Source of the DNA: JAVJSD01 sp040219575
Lineage (GTDB): Bacteria; Planctomycetota; Planctomycetia; Pirellulales; Pirellulaceae
Length of the DNA stretch: 64,000 bases
Direction of reading: 5' to 3'
Assembly (NCBI GenBank): GCA_040219575.1
Contig: JAVJSD010000116.1
Span: forward strand, 77,390-141,389
Shown: positions 25,894 to 33,796 of the stretch, piece after piece
Layout: every line of letters begins with the position of its first letter
How positions within the stretch are numbered: the first letter of the stretch is position 1
The notes under the pieces: generated by a model
The model's input: only the letters and a program-made list of their open reading frames with translations
Database searches by the model: none
Told to the model about the DNA's origin: nothing
Translations under genes and position numbers: made by a program

Positions 25894-26433
25894 ATGAAGA
25901 TGGAAACCGCGACGAGCCGAATCGCAACGCGCTGTCGGCGTTCGTCGAACAACTCGGCAAGCAAGCGGCGCGGCGTGGCCGCCGTGGAGTTCGCCGCCGT
26001 GCTGCCGGTTGTGGTGTTGCTGTTCCTCGGCGCCATTGAGATCAGTCGCGGGGTGATGGTCGACCATTCCTTGCAGGAAGCCGCCCGGGCCGCCTGCCGC
26101 GTGTACAGCGTCGCGACCACGAGTCAGAAAGATGTCGAGGACATCATCGCCGTCTCCATGGCCAATGCGGGCGTCACCGACTACGAGGTCGTTTTCGATC
26201 CCGCCACGAAGGCCGAGATCGACACGAATATGGAGCCGGTGACCGTGACCGTTTCCGTTTCCTACTCCGATGTCGCCTGGGTGTCGCCGGCCTACCTGTC
26301 TGGCGCCACAATCACCGCAAGCTGCACGTTGCCCGCGGACCTGGAGGACGATGACGACAGTTCGTCCTCGTCCTCGTCCTCGTCATCGTCGTCGAGCGGC
26401 GGAAGACGGAGAAGCGGGAGACGTGGACGTTAA
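25894..26433 (+). CDS. TadE-like pseudopilin (second) with polyserine tail
   Basis: A 179-residue TadE-like protein with the motif KRRGVAAVEFAAVLPVVVLLFLGAIEISRGVMV and a paired Cys pattern like the first copy (RAACRVYS, SCTLP). Its C-terminus continues past SCTLPADLEDDDD into a run of 13 serines and a GGRRRSGRRGR tail. The serine codons form a near-perfect repeat of TCG/TCC, so slippage could change its length. It lies 53 bases after the TadG-like gene and is probably the last gene of the group. Confidence 0.85.
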   Translation: MKMETATSRIATRCRRSSNNSASKRRGVAAVEFAAVLPVVVLLFLGAIEISRGVMVDHSLQEAARAACRVYSVATTSQKDVEDIIAVSMANAGVTDYEVVFDPATKAEIDTNMEPVTVTVSVSYSDVAWVSPAYLSGATITASCTLPADLEDDDDSSSSSSSSSSSSSGGRRRSGRRGR

Positions 26434-26923
26434 ACCTTTCGGCTGCTCCAGGTCGTTGTCTTCACGGTGCTGGAGACGCCCCCGCCTCGGCAATTTGAGT
26501 GATTAGCGAGGGGCCTTCTTGCCTGGGCGGCCTTGTTCTCTGGCGCGATCGAGGACCGCGAAACGGGACTTTCTGCCAAATTGGCAAACGGAAATCGACT
26601 CGTAGTCCGTCCGCATAATCGGACCTTCTCGCGGGTTTTCGCAACTGCAATTCTGAAAGCAGGTTGCGAATCGAGTTGCGGCGCGGTCGCGGAATTGGCA
26701 CGGAGCTTGCTTTTTCTTCAGGCACTCAAGGCAATCGCCTGTCACCTCCGAAAAGCCTTATCCCGGGGAAGTGCGAAATCGGCGGGTGCAGCGGACAAGG
26801 GTCAAAAGCCGTGCGATTGGACCGCTTGGTCGGTCGCGCGGAGAAACGTCCAAGGTCGACGGGCGTCGACGTCCGTCGCATATCCACAACTCACAACACA
26901 ATTCGCATCGAGGAGGTATTGAG
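26434..26923. other. Regulatory intergenic region upstream of hsp20
   Basis: A 490-base gap. It contains a near-perfect palindrome TGCCAAATTGGCA (6-1-6) at 26574-26586, an inverted pair GTCCG/CGGAC around 26610, the sigma-54 promoter described separately, and a long leader of about 200 bases before hsp20. The palindrome lies about 110 bases upstream of the promoter, a usual position for an enhancer-binding-protein site, but its owner is unknown. No gene is supported here. Confidence 0.6.
26696..26711 (+). promoter_or_regulatory. Sigma-54 (-24/-12) promoter
   Basis: The sequence TGGCACGGAGCTTGCT matches the sigma-54 consensus exactly: TGGCAC, five bases, then TTGC followed by T. Transcription would begin near 26722 and read into hsp20 and possibly the DegP-like gene. 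Sigma-54 promoters need an AAA+ activator, which is not encoded in the window. Confidence 0.75.
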
Positions 26924-27355
26924 ATGGTCAGCACCCTCAGCACTCAACGTTTGCCCAAGTCGTTCGAATCCGTCCAGCGCGAGATGGACACCCTGCTGGA
27001 CCAGTTCTTCGGCAATGGCCGCGCCGCGCAGGCGTGGTACGCGCCGGCCAGCCTGTGGGAAGGCGAGGAGCATTTCCACATCGAGGTCGATATGCCGGGC
27101 GTCTCGCACGACGACGTCGAACTGACGTTCGAGAAGGGCGTCCTGCGCATCGCCGCCGAACGGAAGCCGGCCGACGAGAAGCGCAAATACTGGCATCAAG
27201 AGCGCCGCTACGGCCGCATCGAGCGGCTGGTGCAGCTGCCCGACACCGTCGATCCCGAATCGATCGACGCCGAACTGCGCCACGGTGTTCTGTTTGTGAC
27301 GCTGTCGAAGAAGCCGGAGGCCCAGCCGAAGAAGATCACGGTGAAAGTTGGGTGA
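26924..27355 (+). CDS. Small heat-shock protein, Hsp20/alpha-crystallin family
   Basis: A 143-residue cytoplasmic holdase chaperone. The alpha-crystallin domain spans about residues 40-141, with FHIEVDMPGVSHDDVELTFEKGVLRIAAER and the closing GVLFVTLSKKPEAQPKKITVKVG. The start is decided by a strong Shine-Dalgarno AGGAGG at 26911-26916, seven bases before the ATG; such sites are uncommon in this window. It binds unfolding proteins and hands them to ATP-dependent chaperones. It lies downstream of the sigma-54 promoter and 299 bases before the DegP-like gene, so the two look like a stress unit. Confidence 0.93.
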   Translation: MVSTLSTQRLPKSFESVQREMDTLLDQFFGNGRAAQAWYAPASLWEGEEHFHIEVDMPGVSHDDVELTFEKGVLRIAAERKPADEKRKYWHQERRYGRIERLVQLPDTVDPESIDAELRHGVLFVTLSKKPEAQPKKITVKVG

Positions 27356-27429
27356 ACCGTTCGCCGTGACGTTCGTAGTGAATAGGAGTGCTTCACAAGC
27401 GAACGAGACCTAAGCCCTTTCAGCGGTGG

Positions 27430-27463
27430 CGCCTTCTTCGCCGATCGTTCGGCGGAGAAGGCG
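27430..27463 (+). terminator. 15-bp hairpin between hsp20 and the DegP-like gene
   Basis: The arms at 27430-27444 and 27449-27463 pair over 15 positions with one G-T pair, closed by the loop TCGT. No T run follows (TAGGGTCTTTCC), so it is not a classical intrinsic terminator. It could end most hsp20 transcripts, stabilise the hsp20 3' end, or attenuate read-through into the protease gene. Confidence 0.6.
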
Positions 27464-27654
27464 TAGGGTCTTTCCATGGCTCTCCTTGCGCTGCGTCGGT
27501 CGTCACACGGGCCGACGCCCGCCAGGAGGACCGTCCTGGCAGCCTTCCCCGCGGTGCCGCGCCCACTCGGCGCCGCGCCGACTCGGTGCGAAGGCCGTTC
27601 GCGGCGCGCTTTCACTCACAGGTGTTCTGGAACAACACAAAAGGAGGTTTCCCC

Positions 27655-29181
27655 ATGACGCGGTTCTCGCGCTCTTTGTTTGTCGCATTCGCCTTGCTGG
27701 CTGTCGCCGGCATGGGCGCGGGCACGATCGCCCTGCTTCCCAACGTCATCCCCAGCTTGAGTCACGCGGCCGACTCGGCCACGGCCCCCTCGCCGGAAGC
27801 GCACCACGCCGCGGAGCTGTCCCAGGCGTTTCGCGCCGTGGCGAAGTCGATGCGTCCCAGCGTCGTCAGCATCGATTCGATTCAACACGCCAAACCGGTC
27901 GATCTGCGTGGTGGGCGTCCCCAGATGGACCTGCCGCCGGAATTTGAACGATTCTTCGGCGACGACATGTTCGAGAAATTCAAGGAGTTCGAGGTCCCTG
28001 ATCATCAGGGGCGCGAGCAGCGCGGCCTGGGCACCGGTGTGATCGTCAGCACCGACGGCTACATCGTCACCAACAACCACGTGGTGCGCAACGCCGACGA
28101 ACTCACCGTCAATCTCGCCGACGGCCGCAAGCTGAAAGCCAAGGTGGTCGGCACCGATTCGCACACCGACCTGGCCGTACTGAAGGTCGAGTCGTCGAAC
28201 CTCGTCGCCGCCAGGCTCGGCGATTCCGACGCCATGGAGGTCGGCGATTGGGTGATGGCCCTCGGCACGCCCTTCGGCCTCGACCAGACGGTCACCGCCG
28301 GCATCATCAGCGCCAAGGGGCGCAGCTCGGTCGGCATCACCGACTACGAGGACTTCCTGCAGACCGACGCCGCCATCAATCCCGGCAACAGCGGCGGTCC
28401 GCTGGTGAACATGAACGGTGAGGTGGTCGGCATTAATACCGCCATCGCCTCGCGAACCGGCGCCTACAACGGCATCGGCTTCGCCATTCCCAGCAAGATG
28501 GTCCAGCAGGTGATGCACAGCATCATGGAGGACGGCCATGTCGAGCGCGGTTGGCTCGGCGCCGCGATCCAGAATCTCGACGAGGATCTCGCCAAGTCGT
28601 TCGGCTTCGACTCCACCGACGGCGTGCTGATCGGAGACGTCGTCGGCGGCAGTCCCGCCGAGCAAGCCGGTTTGCAGCCGGGCGACATCGTGCTCACCTT
28701 CGACGGCCGCGCCGTGAGCGACGCCAACGAATTGCGGCACGCCGTGGCCGCCACCAAACCTGAAACGAAAGCCTCGGTGGTGGTGTTCCGCGACGGTGAG
28801 CGGAAGACGCTGACGGTGACCGTCGGCCTGCTCAAGGACGACGCGGTCGCCTCGCTGCGGCCGAGCAGCCGCGGCGGAGATTCCCAGGCGGTGACGGAGC
28901 TTGGCGTCAGCGTGCAGACGCTCACCGGCGAAACGGCCGCACAACTCGGCTACGACGAGTCGCAGACCGGCGTCGTGGTGACCGAGGTCGAGTCGGGCAG
29001 CCTGGCAGCCCGGGCCGGACTGCGGGAGAACGACGTGATCGTCGCCATCGGCGGCGCCGCGGTCGCCAACACCGCCGATTTCAACAAGGCGGTCAAGGAG
29101 AGCGACACCGCGCAGGGCCTGCGGCTCCGCGTCAAGCGCGATGGCGTCTCGCTGTTCCTCTTCCTGCGTGAAGCCCGCTAA
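27655..29181 (+). CDS. DegP/HtrA-like periplasmic serine protease (Do family)
   Basis: A 508-residue protease. The start at 27655 is set by the Shine-Dalgarno AAGGAGG at 27641-27647 and gives an N-terminal signal/anchor (SLFVAFALLAVAGMGAGTIALL). The chymotrypsin-like triad is His142 (TNNHVV), Asp172 (HTDLAVLKV) and Ser246 (NPGNSGGPLVN). Two PDZ domains follow at about 275-370 (GWLGAAIQ.., GSPAEQAGLQPGDIVLTF) and 400-505 (GVVVTEVESGSLAARAGLRENDVIVAIGG). Do proteases degrade or refold damaged envelope proteins. Upstream Hsp20 and the sigma-54 promoter suggest stress control. Confidence 0.93.
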   Translation: MTRFSRSLFVAFALLAVAGMGAGTIALLPNVIPSLSHAADSATAPSPEAHHAAELSQAFRAVAKSMRPSVVSIDSIQHAKPVDLRGGRPQMDLPPEFERFFGDDMFEKFKEFEVPDHQGREQRGLGTGVIVSTDGYIVTNNHVVRNADELTVNLADGRKLKAKVVGTDSHTDLAVLKVESSNLVAARLGDSDAMEVGDWVMALGTPFGLDQTVTAGIISAKGRSSVGITDYEDFLQTDAAINPGNSGGPLVNMNGEVVGINTAIASRTGAYNGIGFAIPSKMVQQVMHSIMEDGHVERGWLGAAIQNLDEDLAKSFGFDSTDGVLIGDVVGGSPAEQAGLQPGDIVLTFDGRAVSDANELRHAVAATKPETKASVVVFRDGERKTLTVTVGLLKDDAVASLRPSSRGGDSQAVTELGVSVQTLTGETAAQLGYDESQTGVVVTEVESGSLAARAGLRENDVIVAIGGAAVANTADFNKAVKESDTAQGLRLRVKRDGVSLFLFLREAR

Positions 29182-29221
29182 CGATTCGCTTCAACGAAGG
29201 CGCCTGTTGAGTGGAAGAACT

Positions 29222-29253
29222 CGGCTTCGAGGCGCGTGGTCGCCTCGAAGCCG
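29222..29253 (+). terminator. Terminator after the DegP-like gene
   Basis: A perfect 13-bp inverted repeat, CGGCTTCGAGGCG with its complement, separated by the loop CGTGGT, begins 40 bases after the stop. It is followed by the moderately T-rich TTGTTCGTTCTT. It also lies just downstream of the convergent minus-strand gene, so it could act in both directions. Confidence 0.75.
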
Positions 29254-29333
29254 TTGTTCGTTCTTGGCATGCGTTCATTGCGGCACGGCGCTTACGTCGA
29301 ATCGCTGGCGAGGTCCGTTGTCGGGAAGCGCCC

Positions 29334-30182
29334 CTACGGCGGCGCGTCGCGGGCCAGCCACTCGTCCTGGGAGTCAGGTTCCTCGACGCGCACAACTTCG
29401 CCGCGGTGAACGACGAAGACATGGTCGCCGAGTTGGATCGACTCGGCAGCGGCATCGGCATCGGCGCCTTTTTTGGCAGGCCTGCGGTAGCTGAAGCGGA
29501 CGCGGATCGATTTGCCGCCGGGCCGGTCGTGGGCGGGCAGGATGTCGAGCATCTCGGCCGACTTGCGATTCGCGCGGAGCCAGTGTTCGACGACGCGTCT
29601 TTCCGGCGAATCGTTGCTTTGCAGTCGTTCGGCCCCCGCCGCCCGCCACGCCTGCCCCGGCGACGACGGCATCCAAATCGAGACGGCCGCCCAGGCGATC
29701 AGCGCGACGGTGACCGCGATGACGCCGACTTGCAGGGCCAGCACGGCCCGCTGAAAAGCGGCGGAGTTTCCGCTTGACGAGCGGACCATCACGACCGATC
29801 GAAAGTAGTCGCCCAACAGTTCGCGGTAAACGCGCCGCAGATAAACGTCGCTCGTGGGACTCTTGCCCGGCGGCGTGGCGCCGCTCGATGCGCCGCCGCG
29901 GGACTTCGCGCCTCCGCTGGGGCCTCGCGCAGTGCGATGCCGCTGGGCTTCTTCGTCCGTCACGGCGCGGCTCGTGTGCTGCCGGCGGAGCGATTCCGCG
30001 GCGAGATAGTCCGCCACGGCGGCGCGGGTCGTCGTCAGGCGGTGCTTCTCGCTCTGCCGCAACTCGCCGCGTAGCAGCAGCGCCCGCACGCCGCCCACCT
30101 GTTTGGGATTCGGGTGCTCGGTCTTGTAGATCAGCCGGGCGGCGTGCTCGGCGGAGATCGGCTGTTCGGCGTTTTCGATCAT
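29334..30182 (-). CDS. Single-pass membrane protein of unknown function
   Basis: A 282-residue protein starting at 30182 (MIENAEQPIS). A longer start at 30269 is rejected because the extra N-terminus is translated from the REP hairpin at 30222-30245. The first about 75 residues (ISAEHAARLIYKTEHPNPKQVGGVRALLLRGEL) look like a small helical domain. A Ser/Gly/Arg-rich linker follows, then one membrane helix at about residues 149-170 (ALQVGVIAVTVALIAWAAVSIW). The outside part is about 110 residues with an RVRFSYRRP beta pattern. It is likely the last gene of the DUF1559-lipoprotein group. Confidence 0.65.
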   Translation of the reverse strand: MIENAEQPISAEHAARLIYKTEHPNPKQVGGVRALLLRGELRQSEKHRLTTTRAAVADYLAAESLRRQHTSRAVTDEEAQRHRTARGPSGGAKSRGGASSGATPPGKSPTSDVYLRRVYRELLGDYFRSVVMVRSSSGNSAAFQRAVLALQVGVIAVTVALIAWAAVSIWMPSSPGQAWRAAGAERLQSNDSPERRVVEHWLRANRKSAEMLDILPAHDRPGGKSIRVRFSYRRPAKKGADADAAAESIQLGDHVFVVHRGEVVRVEEPDSQDEWLARDAPP

Positions 30183-30221
30183 GTGCCTTGGCCTCGCAAG
30201 ACCACGTAGCAGAAAGTCCAC

Positions 30222-30245
30222 GTAGCGGAAGTCGCCAGACTTCCG
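30222..30245 (+). repeat. GTAG hairpin (REP, family A), single copy
   Basis: GTAG is followed by arm CGGAAGTC, loop GCCA and arm GACTTCCG, a perfect 8-bp stem. A partial copy (GTAGCAGAAAGTC) lies at 30206. It sits between the lipoprotein gene and the membrane-protein gene, both on minus. Confidence 0.8.
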
Positions 30246-30319
30246 AAATTGGAGATGTCGAAACTCCAACGCGTTTCGACCACGGAGAGTGTTCGATCGT
30301 TGCGATTTCAGACGGAACG

Positions 30320-30592
30320 CTAACTCGCGGGAATGTCCTTCTTCCGCTCGGGAACGACGACCGTGCGCATGAATTGCTCCCAGGCGCGGTCCTGCTTCAG
30401 CTTGGGATCGTTCAGCTTGAGCCGCTCGAAGGTGTCGTTTTCATACTTCACGTCCACCGGCAGTTGCTTCCACTCATCCACCGACAGCGGCGTCTTCGGC
30501 TCGAGCTCCTTCACCTCTTGCGTCGGCGTGCCGAAACAGCCAAGTACGAACAGACAACATGCCACACAGATCAAAGCGCGCAGCCGTTTCAT
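30320..30592 (-). CDS. Small lipoprotein
   Basis: A 90-residue protein with a lipoprotein signal peptide (MKRLRALICVACCLFVLGC), so Cys19 would be lipidated. The mature part is charged and probably helical (LSVDEWKQLPVDVKYENDTFERLKLNDPKLKQ). It lies 75 bases downstream of the DUF1559 gene on the same strand. Small lipoproteins commonly sit next to DUF1559 genes in planctomycetes; no function is known. Confidence 0.8.
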   Translation of the reverse strand: MKRLRALICVACCLFVLGCFGTPTQEVKELEPKTPLSVDEWKQLPVDVKYENDTFERLKLNDPKLKQDRAWEQFMRTVVVPERKKDIPAS

Positions 30593-30615
30593 GGGTTGAT
30601 TCTCCGGAAAACAGT

Positions 30616-30646
30616 CCTCCGCCGACGCGCGAGGCGTCGGCGGAGG
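30616..30646 (-). terminator. Hairpin between the DUF1559 gene and the lipoprotein gene
   Basis: A perfect 13-bp inverted repeat, CCTCCGCCGACGC with its complement and a GCGAG loop, lies just after the DUF1559 stop. On minus it is followed by ACTGTTTTCC. It may lower read-through so that the lipoprotein is made less than the DUF1559 protein. Confidence 0.65.
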
Positions 30647-30667
30647 GTGGTCGTCGGAAAGCGATGC

Positions 30668-31657
30668 TTAGGGAGTTGTCGTCGTATCGGGCAGGATCAT
30701 TTGGCCCTCGGAAACCAGCTCGCGCCCAGAGCGCGTGGCGTGGGCGTTGTACGTGCCGTGGTTGATGCCGTCGGCCACGAACTGCACCGAGCCGTCGACC
30801 ATCGCGAAGTGGGCGCCGCCGGGGTGTTGGCTGCGGAAGGCGCCGTACACAGTGGTGGTGTTCTTGTGGTTGTTGAAGGAATGGAACGTCGTGCCCCAGG
30901 TGTAGCCGATGTAGCCGTAGGCCCACACGCCGCCGTAACTCGTCGAGGGAACGCCGGCCGGCGCGAAATCCGTTTCTCCCACCAGGTAGGTGTAGGTGGT
31001 GCCGTCGGTGATCGAGTTGATCGTGGTCACGCGGCGGTTGGGGCTGTCCACGTCGGGATCGGATTTGATGGGCACGATGGCGCCGTTGTAGGCCGGCTCC
31101 TCAACGCCGTAGAACTCGGCGTAGTGCAGCAGCGCCACGTCCTGCGTGCCGCTGCAGAACAGGTAGCTGCTGAAGCCGCGGTTCTCGGTGAGCGGCGCCG
31201 TCGGCGGCGTCATCGAAGGGCAATAGTAGGTGGGGATGATCATCTGCTGCAGGATGGCGTTGCAGTAGCCGTCGCCGTCGCTATCGACCGTGCTGTTGCG
31301 GGGCGTCGTGGGATCCCAGCGGTCGGCGATGGCGTCGCCCTCCAGATACGGCAGGATCAGCACCGTGCCGGGATGGTAGGTGTTGGTCGTCTCCCCCGGC
31401 AGCCGATCCAGAACCGCGTGAGGGAACTGCGACTTCGAGTCGTGATAGAGCTGCGTGGCCAGGGCGATCTGGCGGACGTTGTTCTTGCAGGAAGTGCGCG
31501 TGGCGGCGGCGCGGGCGGCTTGCACGGCGGGCAACAGCAAGGCGGCCAGAATGCCGATGATGGCGATCACCACCAGCAATTCAACGAGGGTGAAACCACG
31601 GGTGCGCGAGGCGACGATGCGACGGCGCATCGAGCGGCGATTCGAATGGCGGAGCAT
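30668..31657 (-). CDS. DUF1559 prepilin-like protein
   Basis: A 329-residue protein of the DUF1559 family, which is greatly expanded in planctomycetes. It has a type IV prepilin leader with cleavage expected between Gly21 and Phe22 (RTRGFTLVELLVVIAIIGILAALLLPAVQAARAAA). The C-terminus has the H-X9-DG signature (HPGGAHFAMVDGSVQFV). The start at 31657 is supported by GGAG nine bases upstream on the minus strand. These proteins are exported and processed like pseudopilins; their role is unknown. Expression is predicted from the promoter at 31797-31824. Confidence 0.92.
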   Translation of the reverse strand: MLRHSNRRSMRRRIVASRTRGFTLVELLVVIAIIGILAALLLPAVQAARAAATRTSCKNNVRQIALATQLYHDSKSQFPHAVLDRLPGETTNTYHPGTVLILPYLEGDAIADRWDPTTPRNSTVDSDGDGYCNAILQQMIIPTYYCPSMTPPTAPLTENRGFSSYLFCSGTQDVALLHYAEFYGVEEPAYNGAIVPIKSDPDVDSPNRRVTTINSITDGTTYTYLVGETDFAPAGVPSTSYGGVWAYGYIGYTWGTTFHSFNNHKNTTTVYGAFRSQHPGGAHFAMVDGSVQFVADGINHGTYNAHATRSGRELVSEGQMILPDTTTTP

Positions 31658-31769
31658 GGAATGCTTCTCCTAAGCAAGGCAGGGGCAGGATCTGGCAGCG
31701 AACGGGCGTTCACTGAACCACGCGGGGGATCCTGGCTGGCTGCCTGTCGGAGAAGCTGGCGGATCGTTT

Positions 31770-31824
31770 TTGATACTGAGTATCAATTTCAACGCCAGTA
31801 TAGAAACTGCACGGCGGCTGTCAA
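31770..31824 (-). promoter_or_regulatory. Sigma-70 promoter with overlapping Fur-like palindrome
   Basis: On minus, TTGACA (31819-31824) is followed by 16 bases and TATACT (31797-31802), so transcription should start near 31790. Directly at the start lies the perfect 7-3-7 palindrome at 31770-31786, TTGATACTGAGTATCAA on plus. Read as 7-1-7 it differs from the Fur consensus TGATAATnATTATCA at only two symmetric positions. A repressor bound there would block transcription of the DUF1559 group. Confidence 0.7.
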
Positions 31825-31913
31825 CCGTGGCAGAGGAGAATTCTGGGGCTCTACGGGGAATCCCCGAGAGGCCGGGTGGCTCGGCCGCCTTCGGCCGTTT
31901 TCGCCGAACTTCG

Positions 31914-32044
31914 CTAGTGTATTGTGACGGCTTGATCTTAGAGTAGCTGAACTCGTGAGAGTTCAGCAGTTCGTGACGACGTCTGAACTTCCAGAAGTCT
32001 CACGACTTCTGCTACCCCCATTCTTAGCTGTCACGCTGCACTAG
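31914..32044. mobile_element. MITE-like element carrying two GTAG hairpins (copy 1)
   Basis: A 131-base element bounded by CTAGTG and CACTAG, with imperfect terminal inverted repeats of about 18 bases (about 14 matching). Inside are hairpin 1 (plus, 31943-31966: GTAG, CTGAACTC, GTGA, GAGTTCAG) and hairpin 2 (minus, 31992-32015: GTAG, CAGAAGTC, GTGA, GACTTCTG). A nearly identical copy lies at 56194-56324. No coding capacity is seen, so it depends on a transposase elsewhere. Confidence 0.75.
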
Positions 32045-32173
32045 TCTGGCGACTCCCGCTCCGTACCAACAGGCGTCCGAAGGTCCGCAGTCAGCGGAGC
32101 TTCCATGACCGACAGTGGGGCGCCAGAAAGCAACCGAAACCGCCCGCAAGGCTGCCCAGGGCGAAAGTGAAAG

Positions 32174-32246
32174 TGGAGCCGAGGGGACTCGAACCCCTGA
32201 CATCTAGCTTGCAAAGCTAGCGCTCTCCCAGCTGAGCTACGGCCCC
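32174..32246 (-). tRNA. tRNA-Ala (anticodon TGC)
   Basis: A 73-base cloverleaf on minus. The acceptor stem GGGGCCG/CGGCTCC contains the G3-U70 pair that identifies alanine tRNAs, followed by discriminator A. The D arm (GCTCAGCTGGGAGAGC), anticodon stem with TTTGCAA loop and T arm (GGGGTTCGAGTCCCC) are all intact. CCA is not encoded. Confidence 0.97.
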
Positions 32247-32470
32247 TAACGGGCGCGATTGATTTTCGTTGGTGCGCCGCCGACCGTCAACGGGCGGCCG
32301 GGGCAACCACACCAACCACGCGGTCGTAGCAATCGACGCGAATGCACGGGTAAGGCGTCACTCTCCGGCTGGTGAATTTCGAGGCTGCTCGACTCGCTTC
32401 GCAACCGATACCAACCGAGACGCCGATTCGCCCACTCGATTCACCGCCAATTGCCGCCGGGGCCGCGCTC

Positions 32471-33754
32471 ATGAGTGAAGCCGTCATCGAGACCCGACCC
32501 CATCAAGTTCGCCTCGTCGTCGCGGGCGTGATCGGCAATGTGCTGGAGTGGTACGACTTCGCCCTGTTCGGTTACTTCGCGTCGGTCATCAGCGGGCTGT
32601 TCTTCCCGGGCGAGAACCAACTCGCCGCGCTGCTGCAGACCTTCGGCGTGTTCGCCGTCGGTTACGCCATGCGGCCGCTCGGTGGGGTGATCTTCGGACA
32701 CATCGGCGACCGTTACAGCCGCAAACGGGCGTTGGAGCTTTCGGTCATCCTGATGGCCATCCCGACCACCTGCCTGGGATTGCTGCCGACCTACGCCGCG
32801 ATCGGCATCGCGGCGCCGATTCTGCTGACGCTGATTCGCATCGTGCAGGGAGTCAGCGTGGGCGGCGAGATGATCGGCTCGGTCTCGTTTCTGGGAGAGC
32901 ATTCACCCGCCGGACGGCGCGGACTACTCGGCAGTTGGTCGATGTGCAGCGCGATCGGCGGCATTCTTTTGGGAAGCGCCGTGGCGGCGCTGATGCACGA
33001 GGTGCTGCCCGACGACGCGCTGCAAACCTGGGGCTGGCGGATTCCGTTCGTGTGCGGCTCGTTGGTGGGCGTCGTCGGACTGTGGTTGCGCAGAGGAATC
33101 GAGGAGCCGCCGCCCGAGCCCCGGCCCACGGGCGCCTTCGCCGACCGTTCGCCGGTGGTGCAGGCCCTGGCGGAAAACCGGCTGGCCATCTTTCAGACTT
33201 TCGCCATCACCACGATGGTGTCGGTCGGTTTCTATATGCCGTTCGTGTGGCTTTCGACCTGGCTGATGAAGATCAACAAGCCGCCGCTGGAGAGCGCGCT
33301 GACGGTCAACACGCTGGCGATGACGGTGCTGCTGCTGTTGATTCCGCTGGGCGGAATCATCTCCGACCGGATCGGCCGCAAGTTGTCGTTGTTGCTGAGC
33401 GCGGCGGCGTACGTGGTGCTCGCCTATCCGTTGTTCCTGTTGCTGTCGCGCGGCGATTTCGCCTCGGCGCTGGTCGCGCAACTGGTGTTCGCGCTCTGCG
33501 CCGGACTGGCGCTGGGCGGCGCGCCGGCGGCGTATGTGGAGTTGTTCCCCCGCGGCACCCGTTACAGCGGCATCGCCATCGGCTATAACGCCGCTCAGGC
33601 GGTCTTCGGCGGCACCACGCCGTTGGTCTGCACCTGGCTAATCTCCGCATCGGGCGACCTCGACGCGCCGGGCATCTACCTGGCGGCGATCGGACTGTGC
33701 GTGGGACTGGTCGTGCTGACCATGAAGGACCGATCGAAAGAGCCGCTGACCTGA
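32471..33754 (+). CDS. MFS transporter, metabolite:H+ symporter (MHS) type
   Basis: A 427-residue membrane transporter with about 12 helices and the MHS signatures IGNVLEWYDFALFGYF and GDRYSRKRALEL, plus SDRIGRKLSLLLS in the second half. The start at 32471 (MSEAVIETRPHQ) is chosen over the upstream frame, which has no membrane or family features. It lies 42 bases before the glutamine-synthetase-family gene. Import of the compound that enzyme acts on is a reasonable inference. It is a distant paralogue of the transporter at 21931. Confidence 0.9.
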   Translation: MSEAVIETRPHQVRLVVAGVIGNVLEWYDFALFGYFASVISGLFFPGENQLAALLQTFGVFAVGYAMRPLGGVIFGHIGDRYSRKRALELSVILMAIPTTCLGLLPTYAAIGIAAPILLTLIRIVQGVSVGGEMIGSVSFLGEHSPAGRRGLLGSWSMCSAIGGILLGSAVAALMHEVLPDDALQTWGWRIPFVCGSLVGVVGLWLRRGIEEPPPEPRPTGAFADRSPVVQALAENRLAIFQTFAITTMVSVGFYMPFVWLSTWLMKINKPPLESALTVNTLAMTVLLLLIPLGGIISDRIGRKLSLLLSAAAYVVLAYPLFLLLSRGDFASALVAQLVFALCAGLALGGAPAAYVELFPRGTRYSGIAIGYNAAQAVFGGTTPLVCTWLISASGDLDAPGIYLAAIGLCVGLVVLTMKDRSKEPLT

Positions 33755-33796
33755 TCGACGCGCGCGACGCTGGCCGACACTCAAGGAGAGGCGATC

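Noticed and set aside
26605..26625. Another GTAG hairpin (GTAG then GTCCG/CGGAC)
   Set aside because: Three bases separate GTAG from a 5-bp stem, unlike the other units, and no second copy was seen.
27388..27654. Longer N-terminus of the DegP-like protease
   Set aside because: A strong Shine-Dalgarno and signal peptide support 27655, and the extension covers an RNA hairpin.
30183..30269. N-terminal extension of the membrane protein at 29334-30182
   Set aside because: The added residues are encoded by a REP hairpin and have no signal or domain.
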